A stretch of 64,000 bases of DNA. It comes from Enterococcus saigonensis. Lineage in GTDB: Bacteria > Bacillota > Bacilli > Lactobacillales > Enterococcaceae. The translations under genes were made by a program, and so were the position numbers. Shown here one piece after another: positions 1-7,349 of the stretch. The first letter of the stretch is position 1. Every line of letters starts with the position of its first letter. Location of the stretch: NCBI RefSeq assembly GCF_011397115.1, contig NZ_AP022822.1:186001-250000 (forward strand), in the 5' to 3' direction. The notes under the pieces are model-generated. The model had not been told where the DNA came from, searched no databases, and worked only from the letters and a program-made list of their open reading frames with translations.

Positions 1-133
1 CAATGAAATAGCTGATGAAATCGGGTATAACAATACTAATTATTTTTCAAAAATGTTTAAAAAGCTAAATGGGATTACACCAAAAGAATTTCGTGAAGCG
101 TATCATGGGGATTATTCAAATTTACAAAGTTAA
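1..133 (+). CDS. AraC-family transcriptional regulator, C-terminal fragment
   Basis: The window opens inside a reading frame (first full codon at position 2) that ends at TAA 131-133. The 43 visible residues contain the closing helix-turn-helix signature of AraC/XylS regulators: an IADEIGY segment, then NYFSKMFKKLNGITPKEFR. In this family that part is the second DNA-binding helix-turn-helix, so the effector domain lies upstream of the window. It lies 65 bp before the GH1/ROK pair and in the same direction, so it plausibly controls those genes or an upstream transport operon. Family assignment is firm; the target is inferred. Confidence 0.85.
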   Translation, partial: NEIADEIGYNNTNYFSKMFKKLNGITPKEFREAYHGDYSNLQS

Positions 134-198
134 GTAAAAAGAGTGCTGTTTACATTCAAAAAACACTGTCTAATGAGCAAATTAAGGAGGAAAAGAGT

Positions 199-1581
199 AT
201 GACAATAAAGAAATTTCCAAAGGGATTCTTGTGGGGTGCAGCAACCTCTGCACCGCAAACAGAAGGTCATAGTTTACAAAATGGTAAGTCAAAAACAACA
301 TGGGATTATTGGTATGAAAAAGCACCTGAAAAATTTAACGAAAGACAAGGTCCAGCAAATACGTCTAATTTATATGAAATGTATACCGAAGATTGTAAAC
401 GGATGCAAGAAGTTGGGCTGAATTCTTATCGGACATCTATTTCATGGGCGCGCTTATTACCAGATGGCCAAAGGGTGAATCAAGAAGCAGTAACTTTTTA
501 TCGTGATTATTTCAAAAAAATTAAAGAAAATGGCGTGGCGCCAATTATCAATTTATTTCATTTCGATATGCCGATGTGGTTAATGGAAAAAGGAGGTTGG
601 GAAGTTCGCGAGTCGGTCAGCGCATTTGCTTTTTATGGCAAAACAGCCTTTGAATTGTTTGGCGATTTGGTGACAGATTGGACAACGTTTAATGAACCAA
701 TTGTTCATGTGGAAATGGGCTATTTATACGGCTATCATTATCCAGCAGTGACTGATTTTAAAAAAGCCGTTCAAGTTGGGTACCACACGCTTTTGGCCCA
801 TGCTGCGGCGGTAAAAGAATTTCGAGCAGTACTACCGAAGGGAAAAATTGGGATTATTTTGAATATTACGCCGACTTATACCCGTAGTGCGTCTAGTGCA
901 GATCAAAAAGCAGGTGAAGCATCGGATTTGTTAAATACAAAAAGTTTCTTAGATCCGGCTGTTCACGGTAAAATCCCACAAGCTTTGATTGACTTATTGG
1001 CTAAACATCAGCTAACGCCCCAAACACAAGCAGAGGATGCTGAACTTTTAAAAAATACAGTTGATTTTATCGGTTTGAATTATTATCATCCGCGGCGTGT
1101 ACAAGCACCTCAAAATCCAACGCTGCCAGCTCAGACGCCAGAAGATTTATACGAACCATATGACTGGCCCAAAAAGCGAATTAATCCTTATCGTGGTTGG
1201 GAAATTTACCCAGAAGCTTTATACGATGTGGCAATGATGATGAAAAATGAATACAACAATTTACCTTGGTTTGTCTCAGAAAATGGAATGGGTGTAGCAG
1301 ACGAAGAACGTTTCATGGATGAAAAAGGCATGATTCAAGATGATTACCGTATTGAATTTATGATTGAACATTTAAATTATTTACACAAAGGTATTGAAGA
1401 TGGCAGCAATTGCTTTGGTTACCATACGTGGACTTTTGTTGATTGCTGGTCGTGGTTAAATGGCTATCGCAACCGTTACGGTTTTTATCGCGTTGATTTA
1501 GAAGACCACTACAAACGTAGCTTGAAAAAAAGTGGCCTGTGGTTTAAACAAGTTAGCCAAAATAACGGTTATGATGTGTAA
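199..1581 (+). CDS. Glycoside hydrolase family 1 (probable 6-phospho-beta-glucosidase)
   Basis: A 460-residue GH1 (beta/alpha)8 enzyme of normal family length. The N-terminal GH1 signature (FPKGFLWGAATSAPQTEG) is present. The acid/base glutamate is E166 in TFNEP and the nucleophile is E361 in SENGMG. The C-terminal WSWLNGYRNRYGF stretch sits where 6-phospho-glycosidases bind the substrate phosphate, but it has RNRY rather than the KKRY of the second GH1 enzyme at 48243-49691. Phospho-specificity is therefore likely but unproven. The ATG is preceded by AAGGAGGAAAAG. It is followed 35 bp later by a ROK kinase, suggesting that a non-PTS beta-glucoside is phosphorylated in the cell and then cleaved. 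A true beta-glucosidase or beta-mannosidase is the alternative. Confidence 0.87.
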   Translation: MTIKKFPKGFLWGAATSAPQTEGHSLQNGKSKTTWDYWYEKAPEKFNERQGPANTSNLYEMYTEDCKRMQEVGLNSYRTSISWARLLPDGQRVNQEAVTFYRDYFKKIKENGVAPIINLFHFDMPMWLMEKGGWEVRESVSAFAFYGKTAFELFGDLVTDWTTFNEPIVHVEMGYLYGYHYPAVTDFKKAVQVGYHTLLAHAAAVKEFRAVLPKGKIGIILNITPTYTRSASSADQKAGEASDLLNTKSFLDPAVHGKIPQALIDLLAKHQLTPQTQAEDAELLKNTVDFIGLNYYHPRRVQAPQNPTLPAQTPEDLYEPYDWPKKRINPYRGWEIYPEALYDVAMMMKNEYNNLPWFVSENGMGVADEERFMDEKGMIQDDYRIEFMIEHLNYLHKGIEDGSNCFGYHTWTFVDCWSWLNGYRNRYGFYRVDLEDHYKRSLKKSGLWFKQVSQNNGYDV

Positions 1582-1616
1582 AAAGATAAAATAAATAAAT
1601 AAAGGCAGGGGAAAAA

Positions 1617-2474
1617 ATGGTACTTGCAGTTTTTGATATTGGCGGATCAGCCGTAAAATATGGAAAATGGGAAGAAAAGAAGCTACACAGTCAAGGGAGT
1701 TTTAAAACGCCCGACACGTTTTTAGAAATGGTTGCAGAAATGAAAAAAGTCAGCGCCAAATTTGGAACACTCGATGGAGTGGCCATTAGTTCACCTGGCG
1801 CTGTGAATGTGGCAAAGCGTCGAATTGATGGGATTAGTGCGGTAGAATATTTGCATCAGCGTCCGATTTTTGATCAATTAGAAGCAGCATTTGGCGTACC
1901 AGTAACGATTGAAAATGATGCCAATTGTGCCGGCATTAGTGAAATTGAACTAGGAGCTGGGACAAAGGCGCAAAATGCAGTTTTTGTGGTGATTGGAACC
2001 GGCATTGGGGGCTCCATATTTATCAATCGCAAAATTTATAAAGGTAGTCATTTATTTGGCGGCGAATTTGGCCTAATGAAACCTTTTGGTAAAAGTATAT
2101 TAAGTCCTATTGGTACAGCTGTTAACAAAGCACGCACATATTCTGAAGCCACAGGGCAAAAAGTGGATGGTCGGACGTTATTTGAATTAGCAGATAGTGG
2201 CGATGAAGTAGCGCAAAAATATCTTGCTGAAATGTATGATGCGTTGGCACATTCTTTATATGATATGCAAGTTTCGATTGATCCGGAAATTATCATCATT
2301 GGTGGTGGAATTTCTGTGAGACCAGATGTGATTGAAAACATTAAAAGACGTATTTTTGATTTACTAAAAGCAGAAGGCGTAGAAAGTATTATGCCAGAAG
2401 TAGTCGCATGCAAATTCAAAAACGATGCCAATTTAATTGGTGCTGCGGCAAATTTTGAAGTTTTACAAGGTTAA
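1617..2474 (+). CDS. ROK-family sugar kinase (possible beta-glucoside kinase)
   Basis: A 285-residue ROK-fold kinase. It shows the N-terminal phosphate-binding DIGGSAVKYG, the catalytic-loop region ENDANCA, and the GTGIGGSIF glycine-rich ATP motif; IIIIGGGIS lies near the C-terminus. The CxCGxxGC zinc motif found in many ROK glucokinases and NagC-type proteins is absent, and no DNA-binding domain precedes the kinase, so it is an enzyme rather than a repressor. BglK-type beta-glucoside kinases of Listeria and Klebsiella share this organisation, and the GH1 partner upstream fits that role. Glucokinase, mannokinase or fructokinase activity cannot be excluded. Transcription ends at the hairpin just downstream. 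Confidence 0.82.
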   Translation: MVLAVFDIGGSAVKYGKWEEKKLHSQGSFKTPDTFLEMVAEMKKVSAKFGTLDGVAISSPGAVNVAKRRIDGISAVEYLHQRPIFDQLEAAFGVPVTIENDANCAGISEIELGAGTKAQNAVFVVIGTGIGGSIFINRKIYKGSHLFGGEFGLMKPFGKSILSPIGTAVNKARTYSEATGQKVDGRTLFELADSGDEVAQKYLAEMYDALAHSLYDMQVSIDPEIIIIGGGISVRPDVIENIKRRIFDLLKAEGVESIMPEVVACKFKNDANLIGAAANFEVLQG

Positions 2475-2477
2475 CAA

Positions 2478-2525
2478 AATAGTCCAACCCAGCACATGTA
2501 AATGGCTTGGTTGGACTATTTTTCT
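2478..2525. terminator. Bidirectional intrinsic terminator between ROK kinase and Rgg genes
   Basis: A 12-bp perfect inverted repeat (AATAGTCCAACC at 2478-2489 with its complement at 2509-2520) is followed by a T-run. It lies between two convergent genes and is A/T-flanked on both sides, so it can end both transcripts. Confidence 0.85.
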
Positions 2526-3384
2526 ATTTATTCTCGTTAATAATTTCCTCGTAAAATTCTTTTAGTTCCTGTGCTTTTTCACTCATGCCAAATAGCTCTA
2601 AGGCAGCGTAAAAGTCAGTGAAGTCAATATCTTTTGGATTAGTAGCATTACGAGCTTGCAGGAGCTTTTCAAAATATAAAGCCATCATTTTAGCGTACAT
2701 GTATTTTGGTTTTTTGGCAACGGCTTGTAAGCCAGTTAAAAATTGAGATAAAATGTGATCATTTTTCCGTTGAAAGCCAAGAATAATTCCGTTAATAAAA
2801 AAGGTCGTGACCAAAGATGTGTAGTAGGGATTGGTAGCATTTTCGGTCAAAGTTTCTTTGGAACTATCAAAAAGAGCTAAGATCATCTCATCTGAAAAAG
2901 CGAACATTAAATTCATAAAGGTTGTCATCTCAAAGTGTTGCCACACTTCGACTTTAAATAAATAGTCACAAATTTTGTTGATTTCTTTTTCATATTTTTT
3001 ATCATCAAAATAATTATTTTTATAGGCTAAAATTGTTTTTGTTTCAAACCACAAGATGTAATAATAGAAATCATGGCTGTTTAGATAATTTTCCCAAATT
3101 TCAGCTTTTAATGTAGGTGAAAAAGCACCAGTATAATATTCTTTCACAAATTGTGCAGCTAATCGTCGCTTGGGGGAAACTTCATGATTTTCCAAAAGTA
3201 ATTGATATTCTTCTACCCGCAAATTCATCCGATCAAGATATTGGAATAAAATGCCGCTAGAAAGTTCTGTGCCGCGATTTTCAAAGGAAGAAAGTGTCGT
3301 GCGGGAACTAATTCCTTCGCAAAGCTGTGTCTGAGTATAGCCGCGCTCTGTGCGCAGTTTTTTTATTAATTGTGCCTGTTCCAT
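2524..3384 (-). CDS. Rgg/GadR/MutR-family transcriptional regulator
   Basis: An N-terminal Cro/C1-type helix-turn-helix (LIKKLRTERGYTQTQLCEGISSRTTLSSFE) is followed by about 220 residues of helical repeats, the layout of Rgg proteins that bind short peptide pheromones. A longer reading frame reaches 3405, but the GGAG motif at 3391-3396 (read on the minus strand) is correctly spaced for the ATG at 3382-3384, giving 286 residues starting MEQAQLIKKL. The gene is divergent from a 12-codon mini-gene at 3505-3543. A 12-bp palindrome (3406-3417) lies between them. Rgg regulators commonly control an adjacent divergent peptide gene; this one may do the same. Confidence 0.85.
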   Translation of the reverse strand: MEQAQLIKKLRTERGYTQTQLCEGISSRTTLSSFENRGTELSSGILFQYLDRMNLRVEEYQLLLENHEVSPKRRLAAQFVKEYYTGAFSPTLKAEIWENYLNSHDFYYYILWFETKTILAYKNNYFDDKKYEKEINKICDYLFKVEVWQHFEMTTFMNLMFAFSDEMILALFDSSKETLTENATNPYYTSLVTTFFINGIILGFQRKNDHILSQFLTGLQAVAKKPKYMYAKMMALYFEKLLQARNATNPKDIDFTDFYAALELFGMSEKAQELKEFYEEIINENK

Positions 3385-3405
3385 CCTGATTCTCCTATGA
3401 CGCAT

Positions 3406-3487
3406 TTTTGTACAAAATTATTATAGCCCGAAAAAAGTGATTATACTAGGTCTGTAAGCAAAAGCTAAATATTTTGATTTTAGTCAA
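3406..3487 (+). promoter_or_regulatory. Control region of the Rgg-linked mini-gene
   Basis: The perfect palindrome TTTTGTACAAAA lies at 3406-3417. A -10-like TATACT is at 3442-3447 with no good -35 at the usual distance, as expected for an activator-dependent promoter. A second imperfect inverted repeat, TTGATTTTAGTCAA, is at 3474-3487 just before the ribosome binding site. Assignment as Rgg operator is inferred from position. Confidence 0.45.
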
Positions 3488-3504
3488 AAAGAGGAGTGAC
3501 TGTG

Positions 3505-3543
3505 ATGTATCCTAATTCACCTTGGGAAGTCGAAGTATTCTAA
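3505..3543 (+). CDS. 12-codon mini-gene, candidate leaderless signalling peptide
   Basis: The frame encodes MYPNSPWEVEVF and stops at TAA 3541-3543. It is preceded at 8 nt by the strong ribosome binding site GAGGAG (3491-3496), and a hairpin with a T-run follows at 3553-3620, so it has the parts of a complete transcription unit. It has no secretion signal. The arrangement (divergent from an Rgg gene, very short, leaderless) parallels the SIP peptide next to RopB in Streptococcus pyogenes. The peptide itself is acidic rather than strongly hydrophobic and I do not recognise it. Translation is inferred from the ribosome binding site only. Confidence 0.5.
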   Translation: MYPNSPWEVEVF

Positions 3544-3552
3544 TAAAAAATG

Positions 3553-3620
3553 AAAAAGTAGGGTTTGGTAGAAGAATCAGCAATGCATTAGGGGAATGCC
3601 AAAAGCTGATTTACTTTTTT
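3553..3620 (+). terminator. Terminator of the mini-gene
   Basis: AAAAAGTA (3553-3560) pairs with TACTTTTT (3612-3619), and an inner stem AATCAGC (3575-3581) pairs with GCTGATT (3605-3611). The right arm ends in a T-run, giving an intrinsic terminator 10 bp after the mini-gene stop. Confidence 0.6.
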
Positions 3621-3665
3621 ACTTAAGATAAAAATAAACGGACTTTTATTTTAGAGTCTCATCTA

Positions 3666-3848
3666 TGCTGACTGATTAAAGTAAAAGTCATACGTCATTT
3701 CATACATAAGATTGCAAAACAGTTAGCCGTTTTGTCCATAGCGCAATGCGCATTGTCTTTTTCAACATTGAAAAGAGTTCGACTTTCTATTCTAAAGCTG
3801 TCGATTATATTTTTTGAAAACAAGCCAACTTTAATCTTATGTCAGCAT
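3666..3848. ncRNA. Multi-helix structured element, candidate non-coding RNA or repeat element
   Basis: No reading frame explains this gap. A long-range closing helix is formed by ATGCTGAC (3666-3673) with GTCAGCAT (3841-3848) and GATTAAAGT (3675-3683) with ACTTTAATC (3828-3836). Inside are several local hairpins: CAAAAC/GTTTTG near 3715-3734, the palindrome CAATGCGCATTG at 3744-3755, TTTTCA/TTGAAAA around 3768-3776, and TCGAC/GTCGA around 3779-3804. An alternative pairing is ACATAAGATT (3705-3714) with AATCTTATGT (3833-3842). A terminator hairpin follows at 3866-3925. It could be a free-standing RNA on the plus strand, the 3' UTR of the GH92 transcript on the minus strand, or a dispersed element of the kind described in E. 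faecalis. No known family is recognised. Confidence 0.4.
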
Positions 3849-3865
3849 CCGCTGTAACAGGTCGT

Positions 3866-3925
3866 AAAAAGCCGTCGATATTTGAAATACACCAGTTTTG
3901 GTGCAATTTCAAAAGACGGCTTTTT
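3866..3925. terminator. Bidirectional terminator hairpin
   Basis: AAAAAGCCGTC (3866-3876) pairs with GACGGCTTTTT (3915-3925); an inner stem TTTGAAA/TTTCAAA with a CACCA/TGGTG tip extends it. A- and T-tracts on both sides suit termination of the GH92 transcript on the minus strand and of anything arriving from the left. Confidence 0.8.
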
Positions 3926-4010
3926 GCGATTTTTTTAGTTAAAAATAAAGTAAAGCGGTGTGACTACGAACTAACACACTTCAAGTTATGACTTGTGTTT
4001 AGAAGTAAAA

Positions 4011-6155
4011 TTATTTGAGTGCACTTAGCGAAAAAGGCAATTGTGTTGCATCATATTCTTTTGGATTTGCAACGATACCAAGCTGGAAGTCAATATTTCC
4101 CCCAGCTGTTAATTCATCATGGGTAAAGAAAAGTTTCGTTTGTAAGTTATCATTTAATTTGGTTGCTTGGACAAACAAGTGTTGTGGTTGATTTGGTGTT
4201 GCTGTGATCGTTAGGGTATTGCCACTTGATAGTTTTAATGTGGCTTTTTTTACTAATGGCATTCCTATAACATATTCGCCTGTCCCTGGACTAACCGGAT
4301 AAAAACCAAGTGAGTTAAAAATGTACCAACCTGCCATACTGCCATTATCTTCATCACCAGGATATCCATTTGTTGCGGCGGTAAAACATTCCGTCAATAA
4401 ACTTTTAATTAAAGGTTGCGCCATCTCAGGTTTACCAACGTAGCTAAAAAGATATGGATAGTGGAAACTAGGTTGATTAGAAATAGCTAACTGCCCAAAT
4501 TCAATAGCTGCCATTTCACTCATCTCATGGATTTCAAAACCATAACCTTTTACATCAAAATCAGGAGCTTGATTGCAAAGCTCAATTAGTTTTTCGGTGA
4601 AAACTTGCTTTCCTCCCATTTTGTTAATTAGTCCTTGGAAATCTTGATAAACAGCAAAACTACTTTGCCAAGTACTCCCTTCAGCATAGTCTCTTCCCCA
4701 ACGAATTGGCGAAAAGTCTGCGCGAAAATGGCCTTCGGTGTCTTTTGCCCGCATAAAGCCAGTTTGTTCATCAAAAATATTTTGATAATTCAATGCTTGT
4801 TGGCTATAATAAGCCGCCGTTTTGTCATCACCGAGAGTTTTGGCGACTTGACTGATACAAAAATCGCTATAAGCATAGTCTAATGTATGATTAACGGATT
4901 CGTGATAGTTGCTTGGGACATAGCCGTATTTCAAATAATCTAAGGTTCCTTGGCGTCCGTAATTTGATTTTTCACTTTGAACAGTCGCACCTTTTTTCAT
5001 TGCTTTTAAAAGACGGGGCATCAGATCTTCACGGATACCTTTAACAGCAGCATCTGCTATGACAGCGTCAATTAAAGTACCTGGCATTAATCCACGCTCG
5101 TCTGGAGATAACCACTTTGGTAAAAAACCAGTTTCTTCATAACTTGTTAAAAAGCCTTCTAACATTTCTTCATATTTTTCCTTGGCTACAAGGGAGTAAA
5201 ATGGATACACCGTTTTATAAGTATCCCAAAATCCGTTATTGGTATATAAAATACCAGGTTTTACGGCTTTATTATACGTATCGTAATGAATTTTTTCGCC
5301 TTTTTCATTTATTTCATAAAACGTTTGTGGGAATAAGAAAATACGATACAAATTATGATAAAAAGTTTTCGTATGCTCTGGATTTGTATGTTCAACTTGA
5401 ATACGGTCAAAATAGTTCTCCCAAGTACTTTGACTGGCATTACGAAAATCTTTCAAGTCCATGTTTTGCTCTGCTTTACGATTTAGCGTTGCTTGTGAAA
5501 AGCTAATAAACGAGGTGCCTAAATGAAGCGTTTGCTTTTTTACGTTGCCAAAATCCAACAATACAAATGTTTTTTCACCTGCTGCTTGTTTGATATTTTG
5601 AATAGGATGTTCAAAATGCAAAGATAGGTAAAATGTGAAATCATCATCTTCTGCACCAGAAAAATTCACAACACTAGCCTGTAATTCATGGTCATTAATC
5701 TGGGTGATTTCTTTTGCACCAGGTAAAGTTAACATGAAGCCATTTTTGTCTTTTTCATAGTTCACTTCCAAAATACCACCGTACATGCTTGGAATTACAG
5801 TTGAAGTGATATTATAACGCAATTGCTGAATGGAAAGTTCATAAGGACGAAAGGTAGCCTCATTTGGTCGGTAAGAGCTTTGGGCATGAAATAACGAGAT
5901 ATCCGATAATTCACCACTAATTGGTGTGAAAAGAACGTGGGAAAAATCTCCCATCCATGGACTTGGTTGATGCGTGATGCGGTAGCCTTGGAAGGTGTGA
6001 TCGTCTGGATGGAACCACCAACTGCCATGAGCGTCATTTGTTTGGGGGGCAAAATAATTCATCCCAAAAGGTACGCCGGTATAGGGCAAGCAGTTCCCGT
6101 TAGAAAAGCTGTGTTGATTTTTTGTACCGTGGCGTGTGTCAATTGTTTCAATCAT
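4011..6155 (-). CDS. GH92 family alpha-mannosidase
   Basis: A 714-residue GH92 exo-alpha-mannosidase (family members act mainly on alpha-1,2 links, Ca-dependent, inverting). Family signatures are visible at the N-terminus (GVPFGMNYFAPQTND, then the WMGDFSHVLF stretch) and the C-terminus (GDEDNGSMAGWYIFNSLGFYPVSPGTGEY, which includes the acidic active-site residues of the family). No signal peptide is seen, so it should act in the cytoplasm on imported glycans, like the pneumococcal GH92. It is the second gene of a two-gene operon: its ATG overlaps the stop codon of the GntR-LacI-type regulator by 4 nt, so translation is coupled. Confidence 0.93.
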   Translation of the reverse strand: MIETIDTRHGTKNQHSFSNGNCLPYTGVPFGMNYFAPQTNDAHGSWWFHPDDHTFQGYRITHQPSPWMGDFSHVLFTPISGELSDISLFHAQSSYRPNEATFRPYELSIQQLRYNITSTVIPSMYGGILEVNYEKDKNGFMLTLPGAKEITQINDHELQASVVNFSGAEDDDFTFYLSLHFEHPIQNIKQAAGEKTFVLLDFGNVKKQTLHLGTSFISFSQATLNRKAEQNMDLKDFRNASQSTWENYFDRIQVEHTNPEHTKTFYHNLYRIFLFPQTFYEINEKGEKIHYDTYNKAVKPGILYTNNGFWDTYKTVYPFYSLVAKEKYEEMLEGFLTSYEETGFLPKWLSPDERGLMPGTLIDAVIADAAVKGIREDLMPRLLKAMKKGATVQSEKSNYGRQGTLDYLKYGYVPSNYHESVNHTLDYAYSDFCISQVAKTLGDDKTAAYYSQQALNYQNIFDEQTGFMRAKDTEGHFRADFSPIRWGRDYAEGSTWQSSFAVYQDFQGLINKMGGKQVFTEKLIELCNQAPDFDVKGYGFEIHEMSEMAAIEFGQLAISNQPSFHYPYLFSYVGKPEMAQPLIKSLLTECFTAATNGYPGDEDNGSMAGWYIFNSLGFYPVSPGTGEYVIGMPLVKKATLKLSSGNTLTITATPNQPQHLFVQATKLNDNLQTKLFFTHDELTAGGNIDFQLGIVANPKEYDATQLPFSLSALK

Positions 6156-7186
6156 GATTTAATCTCCTTTGTTGATTCCCGTACAAATAAGGTAACGGGA
6201 ATTTTTTGACTGTTTGGTTTTTGGCCAGTTTTTATCCAACTTAATAAAGCTTCTCCAGCAGTTTCCCCGATAGCTTTAAAGTTTTGTGAAATTGTGGTAA
6301 GAGGCGGATCAACAAGTGCTGCAGCTTGAATATTATCAAAGCCTACAATAGAAATATCTTCTGGGATACAAAGATCTGCCAGACGCAATGAGCGCATCGC
6401 TTGAATGGCGGTAATATCATTTTCACAAACAAAAGCAGTAATTTGATTTTGCTTCACGTAGCGTAGCAAATTGTCTTCACTAGTTGTATCTTCTTCAAAA
6501 GAAGTATGAAAATCAATTTGGTGTTCCATCAAACTTTGGATATAGCCTAAATAGCGTTGCCGAGTAGATTGAGGATGATGATGGTCACCGAATAAATATG
6601 CAATGCGTTTATGTCCGGCAGCGATAAGAAAATCACAAGCTTTTTTGCCCCCAGACAAATTATCAGATAAAAATGAAGGCAAGTTCAAATCAGGGACTTC
6701 TTTATCTAAAAGCACAATGGGAAAATCCGCAAAAGATAGTTCAAACAATAAATCCAAATGTTGATTTTCATCTTCTGTGTAATAAATCAGACCATCAAAT
6801 TCGGCTTTAATATCTTGGGTGGTATGGGTATTTAAAAAATCATAAGTAGCAATCATCAATTCGTATTGTACTTGTTGCATTACCGGCAAAATGCTACCGG
6901 ATAAATTGCCAATGGCGATATCGTCGGTAAAAGGTAATAAAAGCAACACGCGATTTGTCACAGAAGTAGTTTCTAACTTGCTTGTTACAAAACTTCCTTT
7001 ACCTCTGGTTCGTTCGATCAACCCTTTTTGTTCCAATTCGTTTAATGCTCGCTTTGAGGTGATACGGCTGACGCTGTATTTTTCAGAAAGTTCTTTTTCA
7101 GTGGGTAATTGATCTCCTGGTTTCAATAAGCCTGATACAATAGCGGCTTCTAAATCTCGCAATATTTTTATATACAAAGGTTCCAT
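6152..7186 (-). CDS. GntR-type repressor with LacI-like sugar-binding domain
   Basis: An N-terminal GntR winged helix (residues ~1-70, with QLPTEKELSEKYSVSRITSKRALNELEQKGLIERTRGKGSFV) is fused to a periplasmic-binding-protein-like effector domain (ISIVGFDNIQAAALVDPPLTTISQ near the end), the AraR-like plan. The upstream-most start is 7213, but the AAGGAG at about 7192-7197 (minus strand) fits the ATG at 7184-7186, giving 344 residues starting MEPLYIKI. It is divergent from the GH125-GH38-GH20 genes and co-transcribed with GH92, so it probably represses the whole N-glycan cluster and responds to a mannoside or its product. Confidence 0.88.
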   Translation of the reverse strand: MEPLYIKILRDLEAAIVSGLLKPGDQLPTEKELSEKYSVSRITSKRALNELEQKGLIERTRGKGSFVTSKLETTSVTNRVLLLLPFTDDIAIGNLSGSILPVMQQVQYELMIATYDFLNTHTTQDIKAEFDGLIYYTEDENQHLDLLFELSFADFPIVLLDKEVPDLNLPSFLSDNLSGGKKACDFLIAAGHKRIAYLFGDHHHPQSTRQRYLGYIQSLMEHQIDFHTSFEEDTTSEDNLLRYVKQNQITAFVCENDITAIQAMRSLRLADLCIPEDISIVGFDNIQAAALVDPPLTTISQNFKAIGETAGEALLSWIKTGQKPNSQKIPVTLFVRESTKEIKS

Positions 7187-7266
7187 ATTTTTCTCCTTCA
7201 ATTGGTATATCATATAGAGTAGTTTATCACATATTTTCCTTCTGTAAATAAATAAAAAAACTTTTT

Positions 7267-7303
7267 TGAAAGCGTAGACATCTTGAGTTAACTGCTATAT
7301 AAT
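7267..7303 (+). promoter_or_regulatory. Promoter of the GH125-GH38 operon with overlapping cre-like site
   Basis: The -35 TAGACA (7275-7280) and -10 TATAAT (7298-7303) are separated by 17 bp. The 14-mer TGAAAGCGTAGACA at 7267-7280 matches the catabolite-responsive element consensus TGWNANCGNTNWCA at all but one defined position and ends on the -35. This predicts CcpA repression in glucose. A palindromic GATATATC lies near 7319 and could serve the divergent repressor. Confidence 0.65.
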
Positions 7304-7349
7304 CAAACAAGAATTAAAGATATATCATTTTCGGGAGGTAAGAAGTAAA

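Noticed and set aside
134..198. Weak inverted repeat (GTG..TTT / AAA..CAC) after the AraC-type gene as a terminator.
   Set aside because: The stem is short and interrupted and has no T-run.
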